A stretch of 64,000 nt of DNA from Polytrichum commune (taxonomy: Eukaryota; Streptophyta; Polytrichopsida; Polytrichales; Polytrichaceae): the NCBI GenBank assembly GCA_950295325.1, contig OX485804.1, positions 1,550,001 to 1,614,000 on the forward strand, written 5' to 3'. Made by a program: the position numbers and the translations under genes. The notes beneath the pieces were generated by a model. That model saw only the letters and a list, made by a program, of their open reading frames with translations. It was not told the origin of the DNA and did not search any database. Positions 10,947-24,534 of the stretch are shown here, one piece after another (positions within the stretch are counted from its first letter, which is position 1; each line of letters opens with the position of its first letter).

Positions 10947-13900
10947 TCATGGCTTTGAATGTGGCCCTTGTAATTGGTTGAAATCACCATCCAATTGATC
11001 ATACGTGTGCAGTTGCCCCAAGAAATCTGGGGCCGACCCAGGCAGAAAGCTTGGACCTATTGGGTGGTCATTATAGCTGATGAAGTTATTCCTCGACGCA
11101 CCAGTATTACTTCCAGCAGCATTCGACAATGAGAAGGGTGATGTGGGCAGAAAGTCGCCACTCAGCTTGCTTGGACCATAATTTCTTGCCACATTCAAGC
11201 TCTTCCCTGCCACATCCTCCCTAGGTCTGAGATTACTCATTGACATGGCTGTCATTGGCTCACTGCCGGTCATCGTATCAATCAACCCCACAAAGGGCTT
11301 CAGGTCCTCTTGATCTCCCAGGTTATCTGCGTACAAGGATTCCTGGCTACTGTTCAGCGAGGCAGCAAAGTTGGTGGTGCTGCCACTCCGTTGTCGGCTC
11401 ACGTCATACTGAGCCTTCATAAGCAGGTCCAGATCAAAGGAATCCATTCTTTGCAGCCCAAGAGGGGTTGCCAGAGTTGGTGGCACCAAGCTGGAAGACA
11501 GGTGAACCAAGGGTGCACTGTGTTGTTGTTGTTGCTGCTGCTGCTGCTGCTGTTGATGTTGTTGTTGCTGCTGCTGTTGAAGGTTTTGGAGTTGCATGAG
11601 AGTGTTCAGAGTTACAGCATCCATCTGCGGTGCCGGCCCCCTGCCAAGGCCAGTCATGGAGACAGTCCCTAGACTTAGCCCTTTGTTACTGGAGGATGCC
11701 AGCCCACGTCCCCCTGGTTGAACCTGCATAATCCCTCCATAGTTTCCACCCTCACAAGCCTGAAAAGAAGCAACAGGGTACGGCTGTGGAGTCACTCCAA
11801 TCAAGCGTTTCAAATAAAGTCGGTATTTCTGCACATAATAATTTAACACGTCGCAATGTCAGTATAATTTAGGTCTGAAGAAACCAGTGTTGGTTGCCCA
11901 CATCTGTTGTAACTTAGCACCAGGAAAGGGAAGACGATAAAACCTTCTGCTTGGCCCTAGAACCATAAATAGGTACTGCTCCAATGCATGGAAGGACACT
12001 CCATGATCCAAAAATCTAGAGGCAATTTTAGAAAAGCATCCAACTACACTATTTTGTCTAATTAGTGTGTCTACACCATTTGGAGGTACATGTTGCCATA
12101 ACTTTCTTCTGAGAGTATCACTTTTACCCAAATAAATTTAGTTAGTATGCACACCAAAGAATATGATATGACTTAGTTGGTAAAAAACGATAATGCTGGT
12201 AAAAGTTATAGCAACACGTAACTCCCAATAATAACCCACACCAATTAGACGAAATAGTGCAGTGAAATCAACAGTATATAGAGAAGTCTGCGACTGGGAA
12301 AAAGAAAGAGGACAGCTTGTATTTTAACCATTTATCGGCTTCAGACAGAAAATAGCTAAAAATCTGCATGTCATTTTAAAAAATACAGGCAGACCATAGG
12401 TCAAAATACAGGTTGTTACCTGTAAGTGGCTCGCCACATTTTCTCGAGTAAGACCTTGAACGTTCATAATTTCAAGTATCCTTCTGGGTACAGCTTCTGC
12501 AGAAGAGATGGAGGACTATTAGGTTCTCTCCACAACGTCCACTATCCCCCCTACAAGTGGATATGTCGACTTGTTGACAAGCACCCAACGAATCAAAAGA
12601 CAGCCAATTTTTAATGTCCACTAATCACCCTCACCCAGGTACCAAATGTTTGGCACAGCTAAAATGATTTTCCAAATCCAACAGTGCAGGGCATGGTTGT
12701 TACATGCATTCTAGAATATATTTGCAGATGTCATAGGATCTCCCAACCAGTACCGTGAAGACAAAAGAGAAGAAAGTTTCTCCAAAGAATCACAAGTAGA
12801 AAACCGTTGTAGCATGAAAATGCTGAGTGGAGAGGACTTACTGTCTACTCCAAGCTGGTTCACAGCAGTCACAAACTGTTTGTGCAACTCCGGAGACCAG
12901 ACAACACGAGCTTTCTTTAGGTTATTCACATCGTCTACGAACTGATTCTCCTCGTCGGCGTTCTCCTTCCGTTTTCGTGATGTTTGCTCTGATTCTGTCT
13001 CTTGAGATTTGGGAGTATCATCCCATTCTCCTGAACTCTCCTCTTTTGGAATGTTTCGAGGAGTCACGCGCTTGCGAACCACATGTTGCCAGATATTGCG
13101 AAGCTCTTCAAGGCGAACAGGTTTAATGATGTAGTCACAGGCACCGTGCGTGATGCCCTTCATCACCACATCTGTTTCTCCATCTCCTGACATCACTGTT
13201 TCCCCCAAAAAATCCTCTTTGAGTAGCAATATTTACACTCTTAATAAACCATGGACACATATGTCAGGCTGAACTCGAGTTTAATATTACACAATATGAC
13301 ACTACCTAAGACATCTTAACATCACCATGAGAATCCAGCATAACCAGATGAGTACTCATAAGGAAGATGAACATACTGATGACAGGGAGGTCCAACTCCA
13401 GCCCAATCGCCTCAAGGAGCTTGAAGCCATCCATATCCGGCATATACACATCAGTGATGACAAGGTCAAAATAGCTTCGATTTTCGCGCAGCATTGCCAG
13501 AGCCTTCGTGGCATTGTTGCATGTGGTTACTGCAAGATCATTCATCAGCCAAAACATTCAGCACCATGCACCAAACACACTGAAAAACGAAGTTCATCTT
13601 CAACAACTGACAGGTTGTTTAAGGTGGTAACTGGAATTGATCAGTGTGCACGAAGATGCTACTCCTGTTTTCAAAAGCACGTTGTTAGAACTGCCGCTAC
13701 ACATTCCCACTCGTTTCAGTTGATCCATGGTGTAGTCCTCTCGAAAGACAACCCTTTATTGAATCTAATTCTTCGAACTTGCTGTCCAAATGTCCAAGCC
13801 AACTGCCACTCTTCCTTGAAATTGAACAAATGTGATATAAACACGCTGTAAACAAACTGTTGACGTGAGAATTTCGAAGGAAGCTCACTTATCCCAACGA

Positions 13901-14807
13901 CCACATCTCCCAAATACAACCCACATGCACCAGCCATGGGCTTGGTCATCGTCAACTGAGCTGACGATATACTATACATAACAAACCAGTCGTGCATTCT
14001 CGTCCCATTATTTCTGGTCGAAACAAAATAGTTCAGTTAAGCAAGTACCATGAGCAGACTACAGATTCACCTTCGTCAGTCGTCTCTTCATCTTCGTGAG
14101 TCTCTCTAAAAGAATACACCACTTTTTCGACAGTGGAGCGACTGCATCTACCGCGAAAGCTTAGAAGAGACGAGATTTCTTATCTTGTGCCCAAAAAACT
14201 AAAGATGACAACCTTGCAAGTGCGCAAATCGACGCTGAGTAATTATAAAACTCAGTTATGTTAGACTCTTACCAACTACATAGATACAAGATACAGGCTA
14301 TTAGATACGGTTTTAAGATTCATGATGAGAACGACTCTCCGCTTATTGCACATATCCTACAACATTCTTTCCACATGCCAAAGAAGCCATAGGAACAATT
14401 TTTCAAGTGGCGCCACCTCACCACCCTTCTTCAGCTGCAGTGACCGATGGATAGAGCCATCAGATGAGGACAATCCCTAAAGCAAGTGCTTGTGGAATGT
14501 GCACATCAACCCAAGATGCCAAAAGTAGTACCTAGAAAAACAGTTGCTTGGCACCTAAGAGTCCAGACGAGTCACTTGCTGAGAGAAAGGGTTAAGTGGA
14601 AGAGGACGGTCCATAAAGAGGAGAGGACAAACTACCAGTATATTTGCATTGGCAAAGCATGCGCTCCAGGATCATGAGACACAGGAGGTCATCATCCACC
14701 ACCAGCACTTTGAGCCGGGTGGGCGAAAACCCCTCCGGCTGCACCAGCCTCTCCAGCCTGTCGTCACTTGCCTCCGTTCCAACTTTCAGCTGCTTCATCA
14801 TGACCAT
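10947..14807 (-). CDS. Type-B two-component response regulator (ARR-B-like)
   Basis: Nuclear transcription factor at the end of the cytokinin His-to-Asp phosphorelay. I assemble five exons: 14636-14807, 13377-13529, 13195-12842, 12496-12420 and 11828-10947. All introns are GT-AG and all phases agree, giving 545 aa. The receiver domain spans about 31-150, with the acidic pocket DDD at 38-40, phospho-acceptor D84 in [10 protein letters not shown], and K133 in YIIKPV. The GARP/Myb-like DNA-binding domain spans about 202-262 ([10 protein letters not shown] through [15 protein letters not shown]). A nuclear-type basic patch (RKRKE) sits near 182, and the C-terminal half is Gln-rich with a nearly pure poly-Q at 336-355. 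The start ATG at 14807 was chosen as the first Met of the frame; Mets two and three codons later are alternatives. Key residues and frame are all intact. Confidence 0.93.
11520..11582 (-). repeat. CAG/CAA trinucleotide tract encoding poly-Q
   Basis: An in-frame mixed CAG/CAA run within the last exon of the response regulator, encoding Q336-Q355 with one His interruption. Such tracts vary in length between alleles, and Gln-rich segments are typical of type-B activation regions. Confidence 0.85.
13530..14635 (-). other. Intron 1 of the response regulator (1.1 kb)
   Basis: The longest intron of the gene; the donor is CTG|GTAG and the acceptor TTGCAG|TAACC. It splits the receiver domain between the CKYT and VTTCNNA segments. 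Short open frames inside it have no recognisable content. Confidence 0.8.
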
Positions 14808-14864
14808 CACCTTTTTCCCTACCTCAGATGGCAACAACAACCACCACCTCCACCTGTCTATAGC

Positions 14865-15480
14865 GTTTCTAAGTCTCCTTTCTTACATGCCTCCCTGCTG
14901 CTCAGAATTCGGTTCGAGCGGCTCCAAACCTTCTCCACGCCCTAGCCAAACCTGGGACGAACACTGGGATGCTAGGTGAAGGCTGAAGACACTCTTGAAG
15001 ACCACTAGGCAGCCACTCTCCTACTGTAACATTTGCAAAAGAAAAGCACACTCATGCAACGCTTGAATGGCGGTGTTTCTAGTCTTCTTTCTCACATTAA
15101 CTCTGCTGCTCAAAATTCAGTCCCAGCGACTCCAAGCCATCACAATCTTCTCCACGCCCTTAGCCAACCTAGGATGAACATTAGAGGCTAGGTGACGGGT
15201 GAAGGCAGTCTTGGAGACCGCTGTCAGGCAATCATCTACTGTAACAATTGCGAAGAGACATGCACTCATACAACGCTTGAATCGGGTGGGGGGTGTTTCT
15301 AGTCTCCTTGCTCACATGCCCCTGCTGCTCAAAATTCAGTTCCAGCAACTCCAAGCCTTCACAATCCTCTCCACGCCCTAGCCAACCTGGGATGAGCATC
15401 AGGGGCTAGGTGAAGGGTGGAGAGCACTCTTGCAAGACTCCTACTAGGTAGGCATTCTCCTACTACCACATTTGAGAGAG
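14865..15480. repeat. Three tandem ~210-220 bp repeats upstream of the response regulator
   Basis: Copies begin with gtttct(a)agtct at 14865, 15075 and 15295 (periods 210 and 220). Each carries, in order, a (c)ctgctgctca.aattc block, a ctccacgccctagccaa block, a gctaggtga block and a tctactgtaaca-type end. Copies 2 and 3 are closest. The array starts about 60 bp upstream of the start codon, so on the minus strand it should be 5' UTR and/or proximal promoter. No open frame spans it. Confidence 0.8.
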
Positions 15481-16900
15481 AAGTACACACATTCTTACGA
15501 CACCTTGAACGGCATGGCCACTCAAATTATCCTGAAGTTGCACTACACCTGGAGTCACTTACAGCGATGATGCTGCAAAGGAGAGGTGAGAAGTAGAATA
15601 ATTGGAAGGTGGTGTGGAACTCAGTTATTTACAGACGACAGAGCCATCACATTGCTCCACAGTGCCTGTGGCTATGGCTACCAGGGATGGAGGAGGGAAT
15701 AGAATTGCCAATCTGACGGGGGGGGGGGGGAGCTGGCCAACGGTGGCGGCTTTGTCGACAGGGAGAGCTCCCATGGCGGCTTTTGAGGGCATGGCGGCTA
15801 GTGAGACTTCCACTTGGCTTGCAAGACTGGAAAAAGAAGTGGAAAAAGTTTGGGAAGAGTTTTGTAGTCCCTCGCCCCACTACTACTACTACTGGCGCTG
15901 CAGCTGTCTGTTTGGGTAAACACAGTAGAAGACGAAGAAGACGGTACGCTCTCCAACAAATTTGGACGCTCTCATTTTCTGCTCTAGGCCTCGCAGTCTG
16001 CGCAGTTTGGACCTGAGCACAGTCCTGAGCTAACTTCTTCTTGCATACTTAACCCGGTGCAAATCCAAAGCTCCGATCACGGCTGCAAAACTCGTGGGTA
16101 AGAGAGCTAAGTTGACTGCGAGGTTGGGAGAGATGGGGAGGGAGAGAGAAGGGGAGTTCAGGCGGCAGATCGATCTCTTCCTGAACCTAACCCAAACCTG
16201 ATGAAAATTGTTAACCTGATTCCTGCACCGACACACAATCTAAGTTAACAGCCCAGACTCAGCCATTCCTAGAGACCGGGGCGAGATTCTCTCCTTCCTT
16301 CCTTCCTTCCAAACTGGGACAAGATACACCTGCCTACTTACGTTATCCTTTTCATCGTCAACTGCAAACTTCCAAAGGCCCCGGCAGCAGCCAAAATCTA
16401 ATTCCTCACAACACTTGAAAAGTGCGGGCCATGATGAGCATGATGATGATGTTGGTGATGATTGATGCTATGCTATGCTATGCGATGCATCGATTCGTCT
16501 CGCAGTGCTGCGTCGTGAGACAGCGGCGATGAAGAATTGCGTGAGCGGGGCGACAGTGGCATGGGTGTTTTGCAAGTGGGAGGATTCAGCAAAGGCGGGG
16601 GGAATCATCCGCAGGGACACTGCTACTGCCGAATTTGTGTGAGGGAAAAAGTGAGGTTGTTTTTGGTTATCAGCACTCCGGCGGAGTGGAAAGCGGCGAG
16701 TAAAAAACAAAAACCGGTGGGTTTCTGCACGTGAAGCAGGCAGGCAGGCAGGCAGGCAGGCTGCGAGATTTGCAACTGGCCAGATTCCTCATGAAGCACC
16801 GGAATTGCCCCACGCGGCTGCCAGCCCATTTACATCCCACCACACTCTTACCCATAACTCTTAACCTCATTATGAACGTAGAGGGTGCTTAAACCCAACA
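15481..16900 (-). promoter_or_regulatory. Probable 5' leader/promoter region of the response regulator
   Basis: Non-coding and rich in simple repeats. It holds a G run near 15719-15731, a cttcc run near 16290-16310, a tgcta run near 16467-16485 and a (ggca)n run at 16738-16760. No transcription start or TATA box can be fixed with confidence. The assignment rests on position only. Confidence 0.3.
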
Positions 16901-17243
16901 CTCTCAGCTATTGCTCATTCATCTGGCTATGTGGTCCATTTGTTTCTAAAAATATATATAATCCTATTAGCCTTTGGGCTAAACATACGTATAAAGAAAG
17001 AGAAAATGTTTTAGCCTCACTTGAATATTTGATGAATATTCAAAGTCAAAACCACTAGCTTCCTTGAACCAATCTCAAGGTCCCATGTATGACGACCTTG
17101 CATATGATGAGGATCCTCACCTTCATTGCCTAAAACCAACACAATATAGTCGGGTGCTAGCCCAAGCTAGATCAAAGCCCAACTACTAACGATGCACACA
17201 GCCACATGGCCATGGTTGCAAAACCGTCACCTTGCATCCCGAG

Positions 17244-17330
17244 TACCAACCCCCTTTATGCCTAGAACCAACCTCCTTTATGCCTAAAACTGACCCCCTT
17301 TGTGCCCATAACCAACCCCCTTTGTGCTTT
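17244..17330. repeat. 22 bp tandem repeat, four units
   Basis: Four consecutive units of the form (ta/at)accaacccccttt(a/g)tgcc, drifting in a few bases. No larger context is recognised. Confidence 0.75.
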
Positions 17331-17664
17331 GTGGGCCTACCTCCTTGGCTTTGTGTATAGAATGGCTAGAATTATTCACCTATGAATAGAATAGGCATTG
17401 ACAAGCCACCCTAAATCCATCTTGAACCGACCCGAGATGGAGTGGAGCCCGTTACCTACCCTACATGGAGGTAGTGGAGGCCAATATGAGGTGACTCCAC
17501 TAATGGCACCTAAAACCGTTGCTCTGTGGGCCCGTGCATTCCTACACCATGTGGATTAGTTCAAGGTAGTAGAGTGTTGGAGATTGGGAGGCATTTATGG
17601 GTGTTGGTTTTGGGCGGAGTGTTGGTTTTAGCACCCTCTACCTCACCAATAAAATGGAATGAAT

Positions 17665-18085
17665 TTGATTTTCAAGTCTGGGAGACCAAAAAGGCTAGTG
17701 GGACTGAAAGTACATCAGGATGATTTCAAACCAATTAATTTCCTAGAGTGGAGGAATGTGATAGCCTCCGTGAGATAGAGGCAAATATCCACTTTGATGG
17801 TCCGATTGAACGAAAGAATCAACGCTCCTAAAAACTGCATTCTCAAATAGTGATGGAAACTTATATGGAGATTTGTCTCTAACCGGATTATATAGGGGAC
17901 ATTCCAGCATGAAATATGACTCGATTTCAACTGCGTTATAAGATCAAAAGTGGCATAGTTTAGTATCTCAAGAGATAGCGATAGTTGATCATTGTCCAAT
18001 TTCAATGGCAAGTCTATGGTTCGAGGTGTGGTAGGCAAACAATGATCTTGCATCGTAGTGGTGTCAATGGTTGCTTCAAGTTGTC
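17665..18085. repeat. Dispersed repeat, copy 2 (pair with 1660-2080)
   Basis: Collinear with copy 1. This copy keeps a 112-codon minus-strand open frame (18053 to 17715) without recognisable domains. The pair are direct repeats about 16 kb apart on either side of the seven-TM and response-regulator genes. Confidence 0.6.
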
Positions 18086-20589
18086 ATTCAACACATCAAA
18101 AATGATGTTTTGTTTCTCAATATTGTGCATGAACGGAGAAAAATATTCCTACCAACACTATATTAGAGATAAACACCATTTGAAGATTACAAATAAATAG
18201 TTCTCATGAACATAGTGATTTCATTCACTAGTTGGAAGGTGGCATTTGAGTTCAATGGAGAACCATAAATATTATGGTTAACCATTTATGCAAACATCAT
18301 CATGAAGTAAACCTTAAAAATGCATTTGAACTTTCTTTTCCGTAAATTAATACCTTAAAAGAACATACTTGAATGTGAGAATGCATGATTAAGTGGGTGC
18401 TTCACATAATGAGATGTTAGGCTCAAAGCTCGTGTATCTGATACCTCTTATATGAGAGGCATTGGTTAGGAGCAACTATGTTGGAAACTACCTCCAATAA
18501 AATCTTAAATTTACACCGTCATCCACCACCCACAAAACTCATGGGCATTAATATGTAGGTCCGGGGGGGACCACTGCCCATTCTCTAGAAACTTTCTCCC
18601 GTGTATTTTAGACATTAAAAAACAATAGTTGGTTGCCATTTGGTATAATGGTAGTCTTTGGGCCCCTCACATTATCCGGGCCATGAAACTTAATTGTTGG
18701 CCCCTTTGGAAATGCACCCTCTTCATCACCACGATTCTCTTTTCCTTATGGAGGCTTCCTCCCCGGCCTTTTTCTTCATGTTTTTCTTTTCTTTTCTTTT
18801 CTTTTGGGGGGGGGGGGCGCCGCTCTCCCCATACTACGAACAACCCTTGTAACCTTCATAACCTTCCGCATGGTTATAGCATCTTGCAAGGTTAGAAGAT
18901 TCTAGCACCAAGTTACGCAATCTCATATAGATGGATAGATTAAAACTCCGGACCTCTTCCAAGGCCGGCATGAATAAAGTGTAAGTTCATAATGTTAATG
19001 ACCTAGTGCCTATTGGAACAAAACTACTCTCCCTTGCCGAGAATAGACACTTTATTGACTACACAATCCCCAATAATGGCATGGAACCATATAGCTACAA
19101 AATGCACCATGGTTACGTAGTGCAAGGATGCATCCTTTGCAGTTATGTTCTTCTAAGGGTTAAGGTATGAACATGGTTACAAGTAGTTATAGGATTACAA
19201 GATACCAAATCTTCCAACATGAGCTTACACAATCCCACAATTACACTTTGTTACATGGTCCCCAGTGGTTACATGAACCCCCATGGTTACAGATGCTCCA
19301 CAATTTTGTCATTTTAAGGGTTAAGGTCCAAGCATGGGTACATGCATTTAACTTTTATGTTCATTTATTTATTTCTCTCCCTTGCAAAACAAGGTTAAGG
19401 AAGGTTGTTAGTTACAATTATTAACAATCTTGCACATAGTTGCTTAAACATAAATGGTTACAATGCTCCATGGTTATGAGATCAGGGGTTTAGGTTAGGG
19501 GCTATTCACAAACATAGTCTTGTGGTTTCAATCTCAAAACCCATCATTTAGTGTAGAATTTAATGACAATAAATCAAATATTTTGAATTACCAATGGTTT
19601 TTTATGTGTGTGGCTACGAACCGGTCGAGTTACAACAAATGAAAGCATGAAGCATAAAATAAAATATGGCAAAGAAAAGAATGGCATGGCATAAGAAACT
19701 ATGGGCAATTATCAAACATCAAAGCAAATGGCCATTAGAAATCATCACGCTACTACATGACATGCATAATGGGTACATGCCCACCTCCCATACCCAAGGG
19801 ATTGGGAAATTGAACAACCCTGATCCAAATACATTAAAACCTGATCCGCATGTAACTCCACCAGGAGTTCTAGTGCATCAATAGAAGTCTACCGAAGTTG
19901 CAAGTGTGTGAATGCCTAAAGTCAAACAGGAGGGATACATTTCTCCTGCAAATTCATAACCCGAGAATGTAAGTATTCCAAATCTCTTCAATATTTGTAG
20001 TTGTGCACATATGTGGATGTGTAGACGTGTGGTTTTGTAATGGTATACTTTTGAAGTTATGAGGATGGGATTGTGTGGATTTGAACATTTGCACAAATGC
20101 AACTATGTGGTTATGTAGTTTTGTGGATACTTAGTTATTCAATTATGTGGTTGTGTTTGTGGGTGACATTATAGCAATTTTTAGCACCTACGCATATGTT
20201 ATGTGAGAAAGTGATGGAGCGGCCTCCCCACACATTCAAATTCCATTACCCTAAACTCTTAAAATTGAGTATAGTCGTTTCTAGATAATGCAATCATCTT
20301 CTGCTTTGAGTATTTGTTTAATGTATTCCAACATGTAAATCTTGGATTTGCAATATCCAATCTAAATATAGGTTTGCATATCCTTTATAAGTAATATGTG
20401 GTTCTAAAGGTTATGTGGAGGTTGTGTGTGCAGTGGTTGATTATGGCAATGTAAGATCCCGACAATGTTATGCCATGTGTTGGTTTGTACAAGTTACTTG
20501 GTTTGCTTGGTTGACTTGGTTCTCATAAGTGACTTTGATGTAAGCATATATGTTCTCAGTTTGGCAGTTATTGACAATTGTTATTTTAT

Positions 20590-22985
20590 TATCCTTCCCA
20601 TGTAGATATCAATGTGAATATGAACCGCGAAATGACTCTATCAATGTCATTGTTATCTATGATGGATTGGTTATGCAAAAGGATAAGCAAAAAAAGAAAA
20701 GAAAAGAGGAAGTGTATCCCTAATGGAAAGGGCCATAAAGGACATAGAGTATCAAAAAAAAATGAACAGATTGAACCATAAGAAATAATGTCAATATTTT
20801 TCTTGTTGAAATGGATGTAGTTTTTGCTAGAAATATGTCAAGTGGTTTACACACAGAAACATAATGGCAACAAACAAGGCGTCGTTATGCATGGAATTGG
20901 GCAACTAGGTCAAACACATGTGGTGGGCACCCATTAATCAACAAACACCATTCATTGGATAAATAAGAACATCCATGAGGGCATGTCTATTACACAAGTA
21001 ATAAAAAAACACAAAGAGTGAGTATTGGAAATAATTCGAAAGGGGGGATGCATGAACATGGACATTTTTGTGAGCAAGCAATATATCCACAATGTGGCCC
21101 GTAACCATGCACATGAAATGTACATGAAGCATGCAAATGATGCCATGAGTGTGAGAACATGGGTGGAAGAAAACAAGCATAAGGTCTTCTACTACCAATA
21201 TGGGGGTGATGCTATCTCGGATGAGTTGTGGGGAGGAAACATTCTTGTCACCATTGGCATCCAAGCAAAGTGGCAACTAGAGGCCATGTTGGAACATGGA
21301 CACGAGAGTGGTGTCTCCATTGATGCCACTTTTAGAATAAATGCAAAAAGGTGAAATCAATCCTCCATAATTTATAAATATATTAATAAACACAATGTAA
21401 CTAATCTCTCGTGTGTCTCATTGTTTTATGTCCATAAGAATTATAATCCTCCCCATGGAAATTCTTTGACAATATATGTAACCACTTGCTAATCCCAAAC
21501 ATGACTCCACATTTGCAACCTACTGCTTATCCCAAACAAGACCCCATATGTCTATCCAATGTGTCATTTCAGGTATGCTGCAACACATGTACATGTAACC
21601 ACTATGCTACATATATTTTATACATGATTATTACAACATGCTATTTTTTGTGTATATGGGATTTACTAAGCATGTTGCAGTTGGTTACAGTTCCTTTTGT
21701 ACACATTCATGGTATTTGATGATTGGTACAATAGAATTCCCATCGCATACATCATAACCTCCAGTTGCAAACATGACAATCTAGTGCCTTGGATGCGGGC
21801 TCTCAATGATCACATTCAAACATTTCAAGCATATTGGCATCCCAATGCTTTGATAGTGAATGATGCAAGAGTTGAGATCAAAAATCTCGGGTGAATGGTT
21901 ACACATATCTTGCAGTATTTGTAGTTGTAATTGCAACATATATTTGGCATGGGAGGGAGCTTTGTAACCTAGCTAGGATTCATGATAAAAATAAAAATTA
22001 ATTAATTAATTTGATGAGCATGGAGGGATCGTTGTAACGTGCATCATAATCATATTTTCCTTGTAACTAGCATGGGAGGTAATTTCATAATTTGCACTTC
22101 ATCCAAATTATTTTTCTATGTAACCCACATGCGAGGTAATAACATGAACTCCATCATGATGTCTATTTCCATATAGCCACATTGTTAACATACTTTTCTA
22201 TTGGTAGGCCATATAGAGGTGTGACCCAACACCATGATTTTCTTGTGCTTATGGCACATTAGGCGAGATTGGTCGAAGCAAGCGTGCATCAAAATTAAAA
22301 ATTAAAAACATGTTGTCATTCATGCTCAAGTATTGAAGGGAATAGGTTGAATCATGTATTGTACAAGTTGCCCCTTGGGAACAAGAATGGATTCTTGGGT
22401 GTAGTCACAACTCCAAGCACGTATGAGAGACATACCCGTTGCCAATGAAATTTGAAGAAATTTTGAAAAATAGTGGGGGAAAAACACGATGTCATGGGTT
22501 GTTGGTAACCGCAATCAATGTTATGTAGGCCAAGATACTAACACGGCAATCGAGAGTTATCACGGCAACTTAAAAACAACATTGAGGCAATCAAAAGGAC
22601 GATACCATGGAAGAATAGTAGATTGGCCTATCCACCAGCTCCTTGGTGGTGTTCTAAACCATTCTTGGTACATGGCACTACGCAAACAACATGAATTTGT
22701 AACCAACAACTATTTTATTATTATTAGTAGTAATTTTTAATAAGCGTTCTTTTGAAAGCGAGATTGATTTTGGATTCTTGCATTTTCTTGCCTTCTTGGC
22801 AAGGTGGCCCTAATGTTGTAACCTCCAAAATTAAGTTTCATAAAATATATTGGGTTTTTTACCCCTGGGAAGAGTGGGCCACTTGTGATTGTCCCCATGC
22901 CATGAAAGGGCAATATCTACAAACATTGAATGAAGGTTTTGAAACTAATGCACCCGGACCTTGCAAAGGGCAAAATCACTAGGTA
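20590..22985 (+). pseudogene. MULE/SWIM-type transposase remnant
   Basis: Several open pieces in different frames read like one plant SWIM-domain transposase. 20578-20781 is a basic N-terminal piece. 21025-21354 contains VSIDATFRIN, the first catalytic Asp region (D codon near 21322). 21697-21894 contains MVFDDWYNRIPIAYI and LIVNDARVEI, the second Asp region (D near 21862). 22489-22740 contains NTAIESYHGNLK, typical of this family. 22752-22982 carries WATCDCPHAMKG (from about 22878), the start of a SWIM zinc finger whose later Cys-x-His part is not intact. Introns are possible between pieces but the broken frames and lost SWIM half indicate a dead copy. Confidence 0.72.
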
Positions 22986-24123
22986 TTGTGGCTCCTTGAA
23001 GGGCACCGCCACTGGTGGGTTACATAGGATGCTCAAAATTGTTGAGCATGGTTACAACATGCCAAGGGATGTACACCAACCAACGTGTATGCTTGTGGAC
23101 CCATGAGAAAAAAAAAGGAATATATTATTTGTTGTCTATTTGTTTCCATCATTGAGGAATCTCATGTTAACGATATTCTCGTCCATCACCTATTGGCTTT
23201 TCTTCTCTCCGTGCAAGGGACCATGAAGAATCTCAAGAGTGAATTGTACACAAGATTGCTACATCCAAGTCATGACATGCCAAATTTTGTGGGTAATGAA
23301 GACGACATGGGAATGAGCTTGAAATAGAACATGGATTTCCTCAACAGTAGGTGATGGTCACCATAATCACAACATATATTTACAATAGCGTATGGTTATT
23401 GCTCATGTGCGTGTGTAAATGGTTACATGTTGAAATGACAAACATTGTTACGTAAAGAACCCCTTCACAATAGTCAAATGAGTTACACACTCGTATAAGG
23501 TAAGGTCATGGTTACTAAGTCATAGTCAATAAACCTCATTTTCCTACAAATACATGGTTACACCTCACTTGGAAACCAAGAGTATGTAACCATAACTAGC
23601 CATATATGAATATGTAGGAAATTGTGTCCATACTTACATACATGCATTCTTTGGTATAACTTGTATACCATTGTGTAGCATAGGCCTAAACCTGATAACA
23701 ATATTGAACATACTCGTGCCAAAATATTAGTAAGCCCATTTGAATACCAAGTGTGATGAGATGTCACTTATGATGAAGTTGTTAATCATCAATGACACTA
23801 GATACTATAACGGGTGTAATCATGGACATGTTACACAATATATATATGGGTTCATCACATATACAAGGCTACATCACATTAATAGGTAATTGGTTTCAAT
23901 GTATATGAATTCACTTAATTATTCATGGATAAAACATATGCAAATTTTTTGCAACTGTGAACACGAGTTACATTTTATTGGTTGCAATTTACTATAAATA
24001 CATGATTAATATATTAACGGTTACACCTAACTTGAAACATATGGTGACACGGTTACAAAGTTACTATAAAATATATTGTCACATAAATCCACCTAACTAT
24101 AAACATACATGTCCACCTTCTGG

Positions 24124-24534
24124 CACGGGTAGATCACTCCATTGTCAAGTTGAACACCATGTGCGACCAAAAAAAATCTTCTTTTGGTAAGTTGCACCAC
24201 CAAAATGGGTCAAAATTTTATCAAATTTTTTTCATGAGTAGATATACACAATACCTATGACATAGGTAAAAGTGGTAACTAAATTTGATGATTTGTTTTT
24301 TTTCATAAAACATACCATTTCTAACTAGAATGACACAAAATTGAACAAAAACATTTATTTAAAAAATATATATATGATTAAAATTTTCAAAAAAATATAC
24401 AAAAGATACTATCAATGATTATGTATATGTAGAAAAATATCATAAATTTTAAAATTATATATGGCATGTAATATAGGGGTAGCAAACTTTGTCCGCACGT
24501 GGTGTCAACTTGACAATGAAGTGACCTCCCCATG
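24124..24534. mobile_element. hAT-like MITE, copy A (411 bp)
   Basis: Begins cacgggtagatcactccatt and the reverse complement of its end begins catggggaggtcacttcatt; the similarity continues about 45 bp through gtcaagttg and acaccaygtgcg. It is flanked by the exact 8 bp duplication ccttctgg (24116-24123 and 24535-24542). It is non-coding and AT-rich inside. Copy B at 58701-59109 is about 95% identical by eye. An 8 bp TSD with CA..TG ends suggests a hAT-type origin. Confidence 0.88.

Noticed and set aside
11859-12131. 90-codon open frame on the minus strand
   Set aside because: It falls within intron 4 of the response regulator and has no recognisable motif; the real exons join across it in phase.
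14640-14979. 111-codon plus-strand frame rich in Ser
   Set aside because: It is the antisense shadow of exon 1 and the leader repeats of the response regulator.
18638-18710. Sequence ggtataatggtagtct resembling a tRNA A box
   Set aside because: No B box (ggttcgaatcc-type) or acceptor stem follows at the right distance, so it is not a tRNA gene.
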